Positions 36,834-46,131 of a stretch of 64,000 nucleotides of DNA are shown here, piece after piece. Numbering within the stretch: position 1 is the first letter of the stretch; the number at the start of each line of letters is the position of its first letter. This stretch comes from Salipiger bermudensis. GTDB lineage: Bacteria > Pseudomonadota > Alphaproteobacteria > Rhodobacterales > Rhodobacteraceae. The translations under genes and the position numbers were made by a program. The stretch spans positions 124,001 to 188,000 of the forward strand of contig NZ_JAHVIA010000009.1 of the NCBI RefSeq assembly GCF_019801965.1, in the 5' to 3' direction. Below the pieces are notes generated by a model. It saw only the letters and a program-made list of their open reading frames with translations, ran no database searches and had not been told where the DNA came from.

Positions 36834-36879
36834 CCGGCCATCCCCGCGCGGGGTTGGCCGGACCAAGCCCCCGGGGCTT
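36834..36879 (+). terminator. Stem-loops between binding-protein and ATPase genes
   Basis: Two hairpins: CCGGCCA(T)CCCC paired with GGGG(T)TGGCCGG (36834-36861), and AAGCCCC with GGGGCTT (36865-36879). There is no T-tract, so they are more likely 3'-stabilising or partly attenuating structures than full terminators. Confidence 0.6.
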
Positions 36880-36904
36880 CCCCTCAGGACCAAGGACCGT
36901 TCCC

Positions 36905-38407
36905 ATGTTGCAACTGACCGGCATCAAGAAACGCTTCGGCACCATCCAGGTGCTGCACGGGGTCGACCTCGACGTGCGCGCCGGCGAGGTCCACGCGCTG
37001 CTGGGCGAGAACGGGGCCGGCAAGTCGACCCTGATGAAGATCCTCACCGGCATCCTGCAGCCCAGCGAGGGCACCATCACCATCGAGGGTGAGACCCGCC
37101 AATTCGCCGATTACGACGAGGCCATCGAGGCCGGAATCGGCATCGTGTTCCAGGAATTCAGCCTCATCCCCTACCTGACGGCGGTCGAGAACATGTTCCT
37201 CGCCCGCGAGATCCGCGGCCCGTTCGGCCTGCTGGACCGCAAGGCCATGCGCAAGCGCGCCAGGGAGATCCTCGCCCGGCTCGAGGTCAACGTGCCGCTC
37301 GACGTGCCGATTGCCAAGCTCTCGGTGGCCGAGCAGCAGTTCGTCGAGATCGCCAAGGCGCTGTCGCTCAACGCGCGCATCCTCGTGCTGGACGAACCCA
37401 CCGCCACGCTCACCCCATCGGAGGTCGAGCATCTCTTCAAGGTCATGCGCGAGCTGCGCAAGCAGGGCGTGGCCATCATCTTCATCTCGCACCACCTCGA
37501 GGAGATCTTCGAGATCTGCGACCGCATCACCGTGCTGCGCGACGGGGAATATGTCGGCGATTGCCTGGTATCCGAGACTGACAATGACCGGCTGGTCGAG
37601 ATGATGGTCGGACGCCGGATCGAGAACAGCTTCCCCGAGAAGCCCGGCCCTCGCCCCGGAGCCAGGGTCATGCTCGAATGCGAGGAGGTGCAGCTGCGCA
37701 AGGGCGGGCCGATCTCCGATTTCGTGCTGCGCGAGGGCGAGATCCTCGGCTTTGCCGGGCTCGTGGGCTCCGGCCGCACCGAGACGGCGCTGGCCATGCT
37801 CGGCGCCTACCCGGCGGCCAGGTGCAAGGTCATGGTCGACGGCGAGGAGACCCGCTTCAAGGAGCCTGCAGAGGCGCTGGCCCACGGCATCGGCCTGCTG
37901 CCCGAAAGCCGCAAGGAACAGGGGCTGATCACCAGCTTCTCGATCCTGCAGAACATCTCGCTCAACAATTACGGCAAGTACCGCAAGGGCCACTGGCTCA
38001 TCGACCTCAAGAAAGAACGCCAGGACACCGAGACCGCCATGGGGCAGGTCCGGGTCAAGGCGCAGGGGCCGATGGCGCGGGTCGACACGCTGTCGGGAGG
38101 CAACCAGCAGAAGGTGGTCATCGCCCGCTGGCTGAACCACCAGATGAAGGTGCTGATCTTCGACGAGCCCACGCGGGGCATCGACGTCGGCGCCAAGGCC
38201 GAGATCTACCAGCTGATGCGCGCGTTCACCGCGCAGGGCTACGCCATCATCATGATTTCCTCGGAGCTGCCCGAAGTCATCGGCATGTCCGACCGGGTCT
38301 GCGTGTTTCGGCAGGGCGGCATCGTCGCCACCGTCGAGGGCGACGCGATCAATGCCGAGGAGATCATGACACACGCCACGACCGGGAGGGTTCGTCATGT
38401 CGCATAA
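36905..38407 (+). CDS. Sugar ABC ATPase, RbsA-like (two ABC domains)
   Basis: 500 residues, two ABC modules. Module 1 has [11 protein letters not shown] and [12 protein letters not shown]. Module 2 has the degenerate [22 protein letters not shown] and [13 protein letters not shown]. It powers the third importer. Its end overlaps the permease start by 11 bp. Confidence 0.94.
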   Translation: MLQLTGIKKRFGTIQVLHGVDLDVRAGEVHALLGENGAGKSTLMKILTGILQPSEGTITIEGETRQFADYDEAIEAGIGIVFQEFSLIPYLTAVENMFLAREIRGPFGLLDRKAMRKRAREILARLEVNVPLDVPIAKLSVAEQQFVEIAKALSLNARILVLDEPTATLTPSEVEHLFKVMRELRKQGVAIIFISHHLEEIFEICDRITVLRDGEYVGDCLVSETDNDRLVEMMVGRRIENSFPEKPGPRPGARVMLECEEVQLRKGGPISDFVLREGEILGFAGLVGSGRTETALAMLGAYPAARCKVMVDGEETRFKEPAEALAHGIGLLPESRKEQGLITSFSILQNISLNNYGKYRKGHWLIDLKKERQDTETAMGQVRVKAQGPMARVDTLSGGNQQKVVIARWLNHQMKVLIFDEPTRGIDVGAKAEIYQLMRAFTAQGYAIIMISSELPEVIGMSDRVCVFRQGGIVATVEGDAINAEEIMTHATTGRVRHVA

Positions 38408-39377
38408 CGCAACAAACACCGCAGAGGACGGCAAGCAGGGTGGCGGGGTCAGCCTGCGCTGGGTGCTGCACTCGCCGCTGGCGCTGCCGCTGATCGGCCT
38501 GATCGTGGTGTCGATCCTGATGGGCTTCGCGTCCGAGAACTTCTTCTCGGTGGGCAATATCATGAACGTGCTGCGGCAGGTGTCCATCGTGGCGATCCTC
38601 GCCGTGGGCATGACCTTCGTGATCCTTACCGGCGGCATCGACCTGTCGGTCGGCGCGGTCATGGCGCTGTCGGGCACCATCGCGGCGGGGCTCATGGTCA
38701 ACATGGGGCTGTCCGGGTGGGTCGGCCTGCTGGCGGGGCTCGGGGTCGGTGTCGGGCTCGGCATCTTCAACGGGGTCATGGTGGCCTGGGGCCGGATGCC
38801 CGCCATCATCGTGACGCTGGCGACCATGGGCATCGCCCGCGGCCTCGGGCTGCTCTACTCGGGCGGCTACCCGATCTCGGGCATCCCGTCGTGGATCTCG
38901 TGGTTCGGCATCGGCCGCATCGGCATCGTGCCGGTGCCCGTCATCGCGATGGTCATCATCTACGCCCTCGCCTGGGTTCTGCTTCAGCGCACCCCCTTCG
39001 GGCGTCACGTCTACGCCATCGGCGGAAACGAGCTGGCGGCCAAGCTCTCCGGCGTGAAGACCCAGATGGTCAAGCTCACGGTCTACGCGATCTCGGGCCT
39101 GACCTCGGCCTTCGCCGCGCTGATCCTCACCGGACGCCTGATGTCCGGCCAGCCCAATGCCGGGGTCGGCTTCGAGCTCGACGCCATCGCGGCGGTCGTG
39201 CTGGGCGGCACCGCCATCGCCGGAGGGCGCGGGCTGATCCTCGGCACGCTGATCGGCGCGGTGCTCCTGGGCATCCTCAACAACGGTCTGAACCTCATGG
39301 GGATCAACCCGTACCTTCAGGACGTCATCAAGGGCCTGATCATCCTGCTCGCCATCTACATCGGCCGCGAATGGTGA
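38397..39377 (+). CDS. Sugar ABC permease, RbsC-like
   Basis: 326 residues, about ten helices, with the RbsC motif [20 protein letters not shown] near residue 80 and the late [15 protein letters not shown] segment. It is translationally coupled to the ATPase. Together with the binding protein it forms a CUT2-type pentose or pentitol importer. Confidence 0.94.
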   Translation: MSHNATNTAEDGKQGGGVSLRWVLHSPLALPLIGLIVVSILMGFASENFFSVGNIMNVLRQVSIVAILAVGMTFVILTGGIDLSVGAVMALSGTIAAGLMVNMGLSGWVGLLAGLGVGVGLGIFNGVMVAWGRMPAIIVTLATMGIARGLGLLYSGGYPISGIPSWISWFGIGRIGIVPVPVIAMVIIYALAWVLLQRTPFGRHVYAIGGNELAAKLSGVKTQMVKLTVYAISGLTSAFAALILTGRLMSGQPNAGVGFELDAIAAVVLGGTAIAGGRGLILGTLIGAVLLGILNNGLNLMGINPYLQDVIKGLIILLAIYIGREW

Positions 39378-39432
39378 CGGGCCGCAGGGCCCTCACCTCC
39401 GCCGTCCCCGCACCTACCAAGGAGAGACAGAC

Positions 39433-40164
39433 ATGTCTGAGAAGCTGAACGGCAAGGTCGCCGTCGTCACCGGCGCGGCCTCGGGCATCGGCCTTGCCGC
39501 CACCGAGATGCTGCTGCAGAACGGCTGCACCGTGGTCATGACCGACCGCAACGAGGCGGCCCTCGCCGAGCTGACCGCCCGATACGGCGACAAGGCCGTG
39601 GCGCAGGTGACAGACCTCCTGGACCCGCAGAGCTGCGACGCCATGGTCCCCGAGATCCTCGCCAAGACCGGGCAGATCGACATCCTCTACTGCAACGCGG
39701 GCAGCTATATCGGCGGTGACCTGTGGGAGAGCGATCCGGCCACCATCGACCGGATGCTGAACCTCAACGTCAACGCGGTGATGAAGAACATTCACGCCGT
39801 GCTGCCCCACATGATGGAGCGCCGGACCGGCGACATCGTGGTGACGAACTCCATCGCCGGGCATTACCCGGCCTACTGGGAGCCGGTCTATTCCGCCTCG
39901 AAATGGGCAATCACCAGCTTCATGCAGGGCGTTCGCCGGCAGATGATCCCCTACGGCGTGAAGGTGGCGCAGGTCTCGCCCGGGCCCGTGGTCTCGGCGC
40001 TGCTGGCCGACTGGCCGGAAGAAAACCTGCGCAAGGCCAAGGAAGCCGGCGCGCTCATGGACCCGGAGGAGGTCGCCGACGCGCTGGAATACATGCTCAC
40101 CCGCAAGCGGCAGGTGACGGTGCGCGACCTGATCGTGATGCCGTCGGCCTTCGAGCGGATGTGA
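39433..40164 (+). CDS. rbtD: Ribitol 2-dehydrogenase, SDR family
   Basis: 243 residues. The SDR cofactor motif is GAASGIG, the catalytic Ser is in NSIAGHYPAYWEPVY and the Tyr-x3-Lys is in YSASKWA. The segments NAGSYIGGDLWESDP, SPGPVVSALLADWP and QVTVRDLIVMPSAFE closely match Klebsiella ribitol dehydrogenase. It oxidises ribitol to D-ribulose with NAD. It lies between the importer genes and a pentulose kinase, giving the expected order uptake, oxidation, phosphorylation. AAGGAGAG precedes the ATG. Confidence 0.88.
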   Translation: MSEKLNGKVAVVTGAASGIGLAATEMLLQNGCTVVMTDRNEAALAELTARYGDKAVAQVTDLLDPQSCDAMVPEILAKTGQIDILYCNAGSYIGGDLWESDPATIDRMLNLNVNAVMKNIHAVLPHMMERRTGDIVVTNSIAGHYPAYWEPVYSASKWAITSFMQGVRRQMIPYGVKVAQVSPGPVVSALLADWPEENLRKAKEAGALMDPEEVADALEYMLTRKRQVTVRDLIVMPSAFERM

Positions 40165-40243
40165 GCAAGCGCGGCGGCGCCCGTCCTCCCATGGGGGCCG
40201 CCGCATCAGCTCTTCACCGGGCACCGGAAGGGAAGGAATGACC

Positions 40244-41866
40244 ATGACGGATCTCTTCATCGGCGTCGATGTGGGCACTGGCTCGGCACGGGCGGGCGTC
40301 TTCGACCGCGACGGCGCGCTTCTGGCCACCGCCAAGCGCGAAATCGCCATGCACCGCGACGACGCCGGCCTCGTCGAGCAGAGCTCGGCGCAGGTCTGGG
40401 ACGCGGTCTGCGCCTCGGTGCAGGAGGCAGCCGCGGGTTTCGACGCGGCGCGGGTGAAGGGCATCGGCTTCGACGCCACCTGTTCGCTGGTTGTGATGGG
40501 GCCGGAGGGGGGGCTGCCGGTCAGCGACGACGCCGCGCCCGAACGCGATATCATCGTCTGGATGGACCATCGCGCGACGGATCAGGCGGCGCGCATCAAC
40601 GCGGGCTCCCACGGCGTCCTGAAATATGTCGGCGGGCGGATTTCGCCCGAGATGCAGACACCGAAGCTGCTGTGGCTCAAGGAGACCAGGCCCGAGACCT
40701 ACGCGGCGGCGGAGCAGTTCTTCGACCTGACCGATTTCCTGACCTGGAAAGCCAGCGGAGCGCTTGACCGCTCGTCCTGCACGCTGACCTGCAAATGGAC
40801 CTACCTGGCCCACGAGGGGCGCTTCGACCCCGCCTATTTTCATGCCATCGGGCTTGGCGATCTCGCAGAGCAGGGCTTTGCCCGGATCGGGGCGTCGGTG
40901 GTGACCCCCGGCACGGCGCTCGGGCAGGGGCTGACCGGGGCAGCGGCTCGGCAGATGGGGCTGCGGCCCGGCACCTCCGTGGCGGCGGGGCTGATAGATG
41001 CGCACGCGGGCGGCATCGCCACGGTCGCCGCCGAGGGCGGGGGAGGCGAGGCGACAGCATGCCTCGGCTACGTCTTCGGCACCTCGTCCTGCACCATGAC
41101 CACGACCGCCGAGCCGGCCTTCGTGCCCGGGGTCTGGGGGCCCTATTATTCCGCGATGGTCCCGGGCATGTGGCTCAACGAAGGCGGGCAAAGTGCCGCC
41201 GGGGCCGCGCTCGCGCATCTCGTGACGCTGCATCCCGCCCATGCCGATGCAGATCGGATGGCGCGCGCCGAGGGCAAGGGGCTGATGACCTTTCTCGCCG
41301 ACCGCGCGCTGGCGCTTGGTGGCGACGCAGGGGGCGCGCTGCGCTTGGCTGACGATCTGCACGTTGTGCCCGAGTTTCTCGGCAACCGCGCGCCGTTTGC
41401 CGACCCCGAGGCGCGCGCGATCATCGTGGGGCAGGGCATGGAGCAGGGCGTTGACGCGCTCGTGGCGCTCTATGTCGCGGGGCTGTGCGGGCTGTGCTAC
41501 GGGCTGCGGCAGATCATCGAGACGCAGGACGCCAACGGCGCGCCGACGCTGACGATCTCGGTCTCGGGCGGTGCCGGGGCGCATGCGCTCACGCGGCAGA
41601 TGCTGGCCGATGCGACCGGCCGCGTGGTTGAGATCATCGCCTGCACGGAGCCGGTTCTGCTGGGCTCGGCAATGCTGGGTGCCGTGGCCGCCGGCGGCTT
41701 TGACGACCTGCCCACCGCCATGACCGCCATGTCGCGCGTCGCGACCCGCTCCACCCCCTCGGGAGGGCGGACCGCAACGCTGCACGGCGCGCGCTACGAC
41801 ACGTTCCTCGCCTTCCAGACGCTCGCGCGGGAGAGCCGCGCGCGGATGGCGGCGCTCACCGAATAG
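40244..41866 (+). CDS. FGGY-family pentulose kinase, probably D-ribulokinase
   Basis: 540 residues. The N-terminal motif is GVDVGTGSARAGVFDRDG, the FGGY acidic and substrate region is GFDATCSLVVMG ... IIVWMDHRA, and the C-terminal domain has VSGGAGAHALTRQMLAD. The GFDATCS and WMDHRA segments place it in the ribulokinase-like FGGY branch that includes D-ribulose kinases. It would make D-ribulose 5-phosphate. The ATG at 40244 is preferred over 40238 because the AAGGA sequence is then 6-7 nt away. It lies 79 bp after rbtD. Confidence 0.86.
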   Translation: MTDLFIGVDVGTGSARAGVFDRDGALLATAKREIAMHRDDAGLVEQSSAQVWDAVCASVQEAAAGFDAARVKGIGFDATCSLVVMGPEGGLPVSDDAAPERDIIVWMDHRATDQAARINAGSHGVLKYVGGRISPEMQTPKLLWLKETRPETYAAAEQFFDLTDFLTWKASGALDRSSCTLTCKWTYLAHEGRFDPAYFHAIGLGDLAEQGFARIGASVVTPGTALGQGLTGAAARQMGLRPGTSVAAGLIDAHAGGIATVAAEGGGGEATACLGYVFGTSSCTMTTTAEPAFVPGVWGPYYSAMVPGMWLNEGGQSAAGAALAHLVTLHPAHADADRMARAEGKGLMTFLADRALALGGDAGGALRLADDLHVVPEFLGNRAPFADPEARAIIVGQGMEQGVDALVALYVAGLCGLCYGLRQIIETQDANGAPTLTISVSGGAGAHALTRQMLADATGRVVEIIACTEPVLLGSAMLGAVAAGGFDDLPTAMTAMSRVATRSTPSGGRTATLHGARYDTFLAFQTLARESRARMAALTE

Positions 41867-41893
41867 AGACGCAAACACAAGGACAGAACCGCG

Positions 41894-42619
41894 ATGGATT
41901 TCACTGGCAAGACCGTCATCATCACTGGCGCGGGCAAGGGCATCGGGCACGCCTGCGCGCGTGTCATGGCCGCACGTGGCGCCGATGTCGTTGCGATCAC
42001 CCGCACCCAGGCCGACCTCGACAGCCTCGCGTCCGAGATCGGCTGCGCCACCGTGCAGGCCGACCTCGGCGATGCCGCCGCGACGCGCGCCGCGATGGCC
42101 CAGGCCGGACCTGCGGAGCTGCTGATCAACAGCGCGGGCATCAACGTACTCGAGTCGAGTTTCGAGATGACCGAGGCGGGCTACGAGGCGGTCATGGGGA
42201 TCAACCTGCGCGCCGCGCTGATCACCTGCCAGGAGTTCGCCCGCAAGCGGGTCGACGCGGGCGGCGGAGGGGCCATCGTCAACATCACCTCGATCGCGGG
42301 GCATCGCGGCTTTGCCGAACATCTCTGCTACGCCGCCTCCAAAGCGGGGCTGGAAGGCGCGAGCCGGGTCATGGCCAAGGAGTTCGGTCCGCATGGCATT
42401 CGGGTCAATTGCGTCGCGCCCACGATCACCCTCACCGAGCTTGCGGCCGAAGCCTGGTCCGATCCGGTCAAGTCGCAGCCGATGATGGTGCGCCACCCGA
42501 TGGCGCGGTTCGCCGAGGCAGACGAGGTGGCCGAGACGATCGCCATGATGCTCTCGGACGACGCGAAGATGATGACCGGCGCGGTGGTGCCTGTTGATGG
42601 CGGCTTCCTCGCGGTCTGA
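41894..42619 (+). CDS. SDR oxidoreductase, L-xylulose reductase/DCXR-like
   Basis: 241 residues. The cofactor motif is GAGKGIG followed by ITRTQADLDSL, and the catalytic Ser and Tyr-x3-Lys are in NITSIAGH and CYAASKAG. The tail AEAWSDPVKSQPMMVRHPMARFAE resembles mammalian dicarbonyl/L-xylulose reductase. It would interconvert L-xylulose and xylitol with NADP(H), linking L-pentuloses or xylitol to this operon. Other polyol or keto-sugar substrates cannot be excluded. It is the last gene of the pentitol operon. Confidence 0.8.
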   Translation: MDFTGKTVIITGAGKGIGHACARVMAARGADVVAITRTQADLDSLASEIGCATVQADLGDAAATRAAMAQAGPAELLINSAGINVLESSFEMTEAGYEAVMGINLRAALITCQEFARKRVDAGGGGAIVNITSIAGHRGFAEHLCYAASKAGLEGASRVMAKEFGPHGIRVNCVAPTITLTELAAEAWSDPVKSQPMMVRHPMARFAEADEVAETIAMMLSDDAKMMTGAVVPVDGGFLAV

Positions 42620-42807
42620 TCGCTGAGGGAGAGCGTGACGGTCTTTGCGGGCATCGCCGACATGGCCGAGATCCGCCAAATCGTGGTGCTCGGGCCTCTT
42701 GGCGGGGTCAGCTGAGATCACTGTCGTGTTTGGTCGGCGACTTTGTCAGCCCTCCGCCAGCTCAGTGCGAACGGCCCCCGCGGACGCTTTTGACCGCCGG
42801 CAGGGCT

Positions 42808-43098
42808 ATGCTGCAGACATGACAGCCTGATGCGGCGCGCTTGGTCTTGGTTCTCCCCGGTGAGAAGAGCTTGGCAATTTCGCTGCAAGAGATTTTCGGC
42901 GAGGGGAATTGCCGCCAGCTGACCGGGCGGCTGCACGGATCCGGACTGATGGGGTCAGATCCCCGCAGCCGCCGTTGCGGGGTGCCTTATGCCTAGCTGA
43001 GCACCGATCGGCGTCTCGTGGCCTTCGGCTTCGAGACGCTGCACGATGTTCCGGATCACGAGCCGATGGAAGCTGCCGGCAGGGGCCGAGGCGATAGC
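42808..43098 (+). pseudogene. ScpB-like fragment (segregation/condensation protein B), decayed
   Basis: One frame reads AGRAMLQT, a stop, then QPDAARLVLVLPGEKSLAIS and LQEIFGEGNCRQLTGRLHGS, then GLMGSDPRSRRCGVPYA. A TAG (42994-42996) interrupts it, and the frame goes on with VAFGFETLHDVPDHEPMEAA. The order LxxIFG, RLxxSGLxGSxPRSxxxGxPY and FGFETLxDxPD matches the second winged helix and C-terminus of ScpB. With in-frame stops and no start it is a relic. It lies between the pentitol operon and the TetR locus. The flanks (42620-42807 and 43099-43262) hold nothing recognised apart from a TTGACA near 43245. Confidence 0.55.
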
Positions 43099-43262
43099 TG
43101 GGCATGGGTGCCGCTGCGTTCGGCCGGCGCAGGGTGTTGACGCGGGTCACACGCCGGATCGTCAGGGATTTCCGTGTCCGGTGCCGTTTTCTTGGGCATG
43201 CCGGGGGGCTGACGGTCTTCCCTTGCAGGAGAGCGTACGCCACACTTGACAGAATCATAAAA

Positions 43263-43280
43263 ACAAACCGACCTGTTTGT
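43263..43280. promoter_or_regulatory. Putative TetR operator upstream of its own gene
   Basis: ACAAAC-N6-GTTTGT is a perfect 6-bp inverted repeat ending 13 bp before the TetR start. Its AACCGAC core recurs in inverted form after the TetR gene. Confidence 0.6.
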
Positions 43281-43293
43281 ATATGGAGGCAAC

Positions 43294-43914
43294 ATGACCG
43301 TGACCACACGCAGAACCCAGGATCAGCGCAGCGCCAAGACCCGGAGGCTGTTGCTCGATGCGACGATCCAGTCGCTGATGGAGGTTGGCTATGCCAACAC
43401 CAGCACCGCAGGGATCGCGAAGCGGGCAGGGGTCTCGCGCGGGGCGCAGACCCATCATTATCCCGGCAAGATGGACCTCATTGTCGCGGCCACCGAAGAG
43501 ATGTTCGCGAATTTCGCCACCGGCCTCGAAACCCTCGCCGGCGAGCTGCGGGCCGGGCGGCTGAGCTATGATGCCTTCTTCGATGCGATCTGGGACGGCG
43601 TTGTGAACGGCGACTGGTTCTATTCCTCGCTCGAGATCATCGTTGCCGCCCGCGGCGATGACGAGCTGCGTCGCCAGCTCGCGCCTCTGATCCTCGACCT
43701 GCACGAGCGCTTCGAGGCCACGTGGTCGCGCACCTTCGTGGCGGTCGATCCCGCCGTGGTGTCGTCGCGGGTCGCGCTGAACCTCGCGATGAACGTCTTC
43801 CGCGGCATGGCGGTGCAGGCGGTTCTGCGCCGGGACGAAGCCTATTTCCTCGAGATGCTCGCGGCGCTGAAGGCGGTGATCGCGGTGCACGTCCGACCGG
43901 CGGAAAACGGCTGA
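43294..43914 (+). CDS. TetR/AcrR-family regulator
   Basis: 206 residues. The N-terminal TetR HTH (TRRLLLDATIQSLMEVGYAN, then TAGIAKRAGVSRGAQTHHYP) is followed by a helical ligand domain of about 140 residues. The start follows TGGAGGC. It lies directly upstream of, and on the same strand as, the amino-acid-type importer, with putative operators on both sides of its gene. Autorepression and repression of the importer are likely. Confidence 0.9.
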   Translation: MTVTTRRTQDQRSAKTRRLLLDATIQSLMEVGYANTSTAGIAKRAGVSRGAQTHHYPGKMDLIVAATEEMFANFATGLETLAGELRAGRLSYDAFFDAIWDGVVNGDWFYSSLEIIVAARGDDELRRQLAPLILDLHERFEATWSRTFVAVDPAVVSSRVALNLAMNVFRGMAVQAVLRRDEAYFLEMLAALKAVIAVHVRPAENG

Positions 43915-43918
43915 GACA

Positions 43919-43947
43919 AAAACAAACAAGCCAGTCGGTTTTATTTA
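43919..43947. promoter_or_regulatory. Putative second TetR operator / importer promoter region
   Basis: An AT-rich stretch after the TetR stop with AACAAAC, then GTCGGTT (43934-43940), the inverse of AACCGAC in the first operator, then TTTATTTAT. It sits 70-100 bp before the importer binding-protein gene. Confidence 0.45.
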
Positions 43948-44017
43948 TACGGGCATATCCTGCCCCAATGCGGCGTCAGATCGCACCACCCCAACTGAGA
44001 TCCAACAGGAGACCACG

Positions 44018-45196
44018 ATGAAGAAGTACATCTCCCTACTGGCCGCGGCCGGCCTCGCGGCAAGCCCGCTCCTTGCGCAGGACGCGGAGTGGGAAACCGA
44101 GGGCCTGTCCGACGATGCCATCACCATCGGCGTGATGGGGCCGTTCTCGGGCAACGCCTCGTCCTACAGCAAGGCGCTGATCGGCATGATGGCCTATTAC
44201 GACAAGGTCAACGAAGAGGGCGGCGTGCACGGGCGCAAGCTCGTGGCGGTGCAGGAAGACACCGCCTGCGACAGCGCCAAGGGGCTCGCCGCCGCCAAGA
44301 AGCTGATCTCGCAGGACGAGGTCTTCATGCTGCAGGGCAACTCCTGCTCGGGCGTGGCCCTGGCGCTGCGGCCGACCATCGAGGAGGCGGGCCTGCCGTG
44401 GATCGTCGCCCATGCGGTGAGCGACTCGATCTCCGATCCGCTGGCCGCGAACATCTTCCACGGCGTGCCCACCGGCGGCGCCAACGGGCGCGCCATGGCC
44501 GCCTTCGTGCTCTCGAAGCCCGACACCAGCAACGTGGCGATCATCGAGCACTCGAACGACTGGGCGCATTCCTACTCGAACCCGGCACGCGAATACCTTG
44601 AAGAGAACGGCGTCGCCCCCTCGCTCGAGCTGACCATGGAGCGCGGCCAGACCGACGCCACCGCCCAGGTGTTGAAGCTGCGGCAGGAGAAGCCCGATTT
44701 CATCATCGCGGCGCTCTACGAGGCCGAGACCGCCATCTTCCTGCGGGACCTGAAGAAATACGGCATGGGTGACATCCCGGTCATGGGCACGGCGGGCACC
44801 GACCTCGAGAACACGCTCAAGCGCACCGGCGATTTCGACACGGTGAAGAACTACTACGTGATCCACTCCTACGTCGACAATCTCGACGGCCCGCTGATGC
44901 AGCCGTGGGGCGAGATGATCCACAAGTACTACCCGGACGAAGAGCTCTCGACCTTCTCCTTCGTCTCGATCGGCTCCGCCGAGGCGCTGGTCTCGGCGCT
45001 GGAAGCGGTGGGCCCCGAGCTCACCCGCTCCAAGCTGATGGCGGCGCTGGAAGAGGTGCGCGACTTCGACACCGGGATCCTGTCGGACCCGATCAGCTGG
45101 ACCGCCGACGACCACCAGGGCGTCAAGGGCTCGGCTGTGGCGGGCTTCGTCGATGGCGAGCCGACCGTGCTGAAGGCCTGGGGCCAGCCCTACTGA
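44018..45196 (+). CDS. Branched-chain-amino-acid-type ABC binding protein
   Basis: 392 residues. A signal peptide (KYISLLAAAGLAASPLLA) is followed by a LivJ-like fold (ITIGVMGPFSGNASSYSKAL, VHGRKLVAVQEDTACDS). The HAAT family also carries amides, aromatic acids and betaines. Here the operon ends with a dipeptidase-family protein, so the ligand may be a modified amino acid or small peptide-like amide (inference). AGGAG precedes the ATG. Confidence 0.92.
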   Translation: MKKYISLLAAAGLAASPLLAQDAEWETEGLSDDAITIGVMGPFSGNASSYSKALIGMMAYYDKVNEEGGVHGRKLVAVQEDTACDSAKGLAAAKKLISQDEVFMLQGNSCSGVALALRPTIEEAGLPWIVAHAVSDSISDPLAANIFHGVPTGGANGRAMAAFVLSKPDTSNVAIIEHSNDWAHSYSNPAREYLEENGVAPSLELTMERGQTDATAQVLKLRQEKPDFIIAALYEAETAIFLRDLKKYGMGDIPVMGTAGTDLENTLKRTGDFDTVKNYYVIHSYVDNLDGPLMQPWGEMIHKYYPDEELSTFSFVSIGSAEALVSALEAVGPELTRSKLMAALEEVRDFDTGILSDPISWTADDHQGVKGSAVAGFVDGEPTVLKAWGQPY

Positions 45197-45210
45197 CACC
45201 TCCCCGACTG

Positions 45211-45241
45211 CCGGGCGCGGCCGCGATCGCGCCCGGTCTTT
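45211..45241 (+). terminator. Terminator/attenuator between binding protein and livH
   Basis: Perfect 9-bp stem (CCGGGCGCG with CGCGCCCGG, 8-nt loop) followed directly by TCTTTT. Partial termination here would keep binding-protein mRNA in excess. Confidence 0.75.
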
Positions 45242-45257
45242 TCAAGGAGCAGACAAC

Positions 45258-46127
45258 ATGCTGATGCAGCTGACTTTGGGAGGTCTCTCCCAAGGCATGA
45301 TCTATGCGCTCATCGCGCTGTCGCTGACGGTGGTCTACCGCTCGACCACGGTGGTGAATTTCGGACATGGCGATTTCGTCATGGCAGGGGCCTTCCTGTC
45401 CTACGTGCTGGTGGTGCTGGCGGGCGTGGCCTTCCTCCCCGCCGCGGCGCTGGCGATGATCGCGATGTTCGTGCTGGGGGTGATGTTCAACCGCGGCCTG
45501 ATCCGTCCGATCCGCGGCGGCCCGCATATCGGGCTGGCGCTGATGTGTATCGCGGCGGGTTACCTTCTGCGCGGCATCGCGCGCATGGTCTGGGGCCGCG
45601 AGGTGCTGCCGATGCCGCCGGTCTTCGACATGGACCCGATCTTCGTCGGCGACCTCGTGATCACCGGCGACGCGGTGTTCATCATCGGCACAGTGCTTGT
45701 GCTGCTGCTGCTGTTCTTCGGGCTGATGGCCCTGACCGACCTCGGCAAGATGGTGCAGGCGGTCTACCAGAGCCCACGCGGCGCGCGGCTCATCGGCCTC
45801 AATGTCGACCGGTTCAACGATTTCTCCTGGGGGGTCGGCGCGGCGCTTGGCGCGCTTGGCGGCATCCTCGTGGCGCCGGTCTCGCTGCTGCATCCCGACC
45901 TCGGGGCGTCGTTCCTGATCAAGGGCTTCGCGGCGATGACCCTGGGCGGCTTCGGCTCGCTGGGCGGCGCGGTGCTGGGCGGGGTGCTGCTGGGCATCGC
46001 CGAGCAATATGCCGGCGCCTATCTCGACACGGCGCTGATCGAGATCACCGCCTACGTGGTGATCGTGGCGGTGCTGTTCATCAGGCCGCAGGGGCTCTTC
46101 GGCCGCAAGGCCGTGGTGAAGGTGTGA
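45258..46127 (+). CDS. livH: HAAT ABC permease, LivH-like
   Basis: 289 residues, about eight helices, with the LivH pattern LGGLSQGMIYALIALSLTVV at the N-terminus and GGFGSLGGAVLGGVLLGIAE near the C-terminus. AAGGAG lies upstream of the ATG. It pairs with the LivM-like permease 4 bp downstream. Confidence 0.93.
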   Translation: MLMQLTLGGLSQGMIYALIALSLTVVYRSTTVVNFGHGDFVMAGAFLSYVLVVLAGVAFLPAAALAMIAMFVLGVMFNRGLIRPIRGGPHIGLALMCIAAGYLLRGIARMVWGREVLPMPPVFDMDPIFVGDLVITGDAVFIIGTVLVLLLLFFGLMALTDLGKMVQAVYQSPRGARLIGLNVDRFNDFSWGVGAALGALGGILVAPVSLLHPDLGASFLIKGFAAMTLGGFGSLGGAVLGGVLLGIAEQYAGAYLDTALIEITAYVVIVAVLFIRPQGLFGRKAVVKV

Positions 46128-46131
46128 TCCG

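Noticed and set aside
36884-38833. Minus-strand open frame of 649 codons opposite the RbsA-like gene
   Set aside because: Shadow frame of an ABC ATPase with intact motifs.
40214-42721. Minus-strand open frame of 835 codons opposite kinase and SDR genes
   Set aside because: Shadow of FGGY and SDR genes; the protein has no domain.
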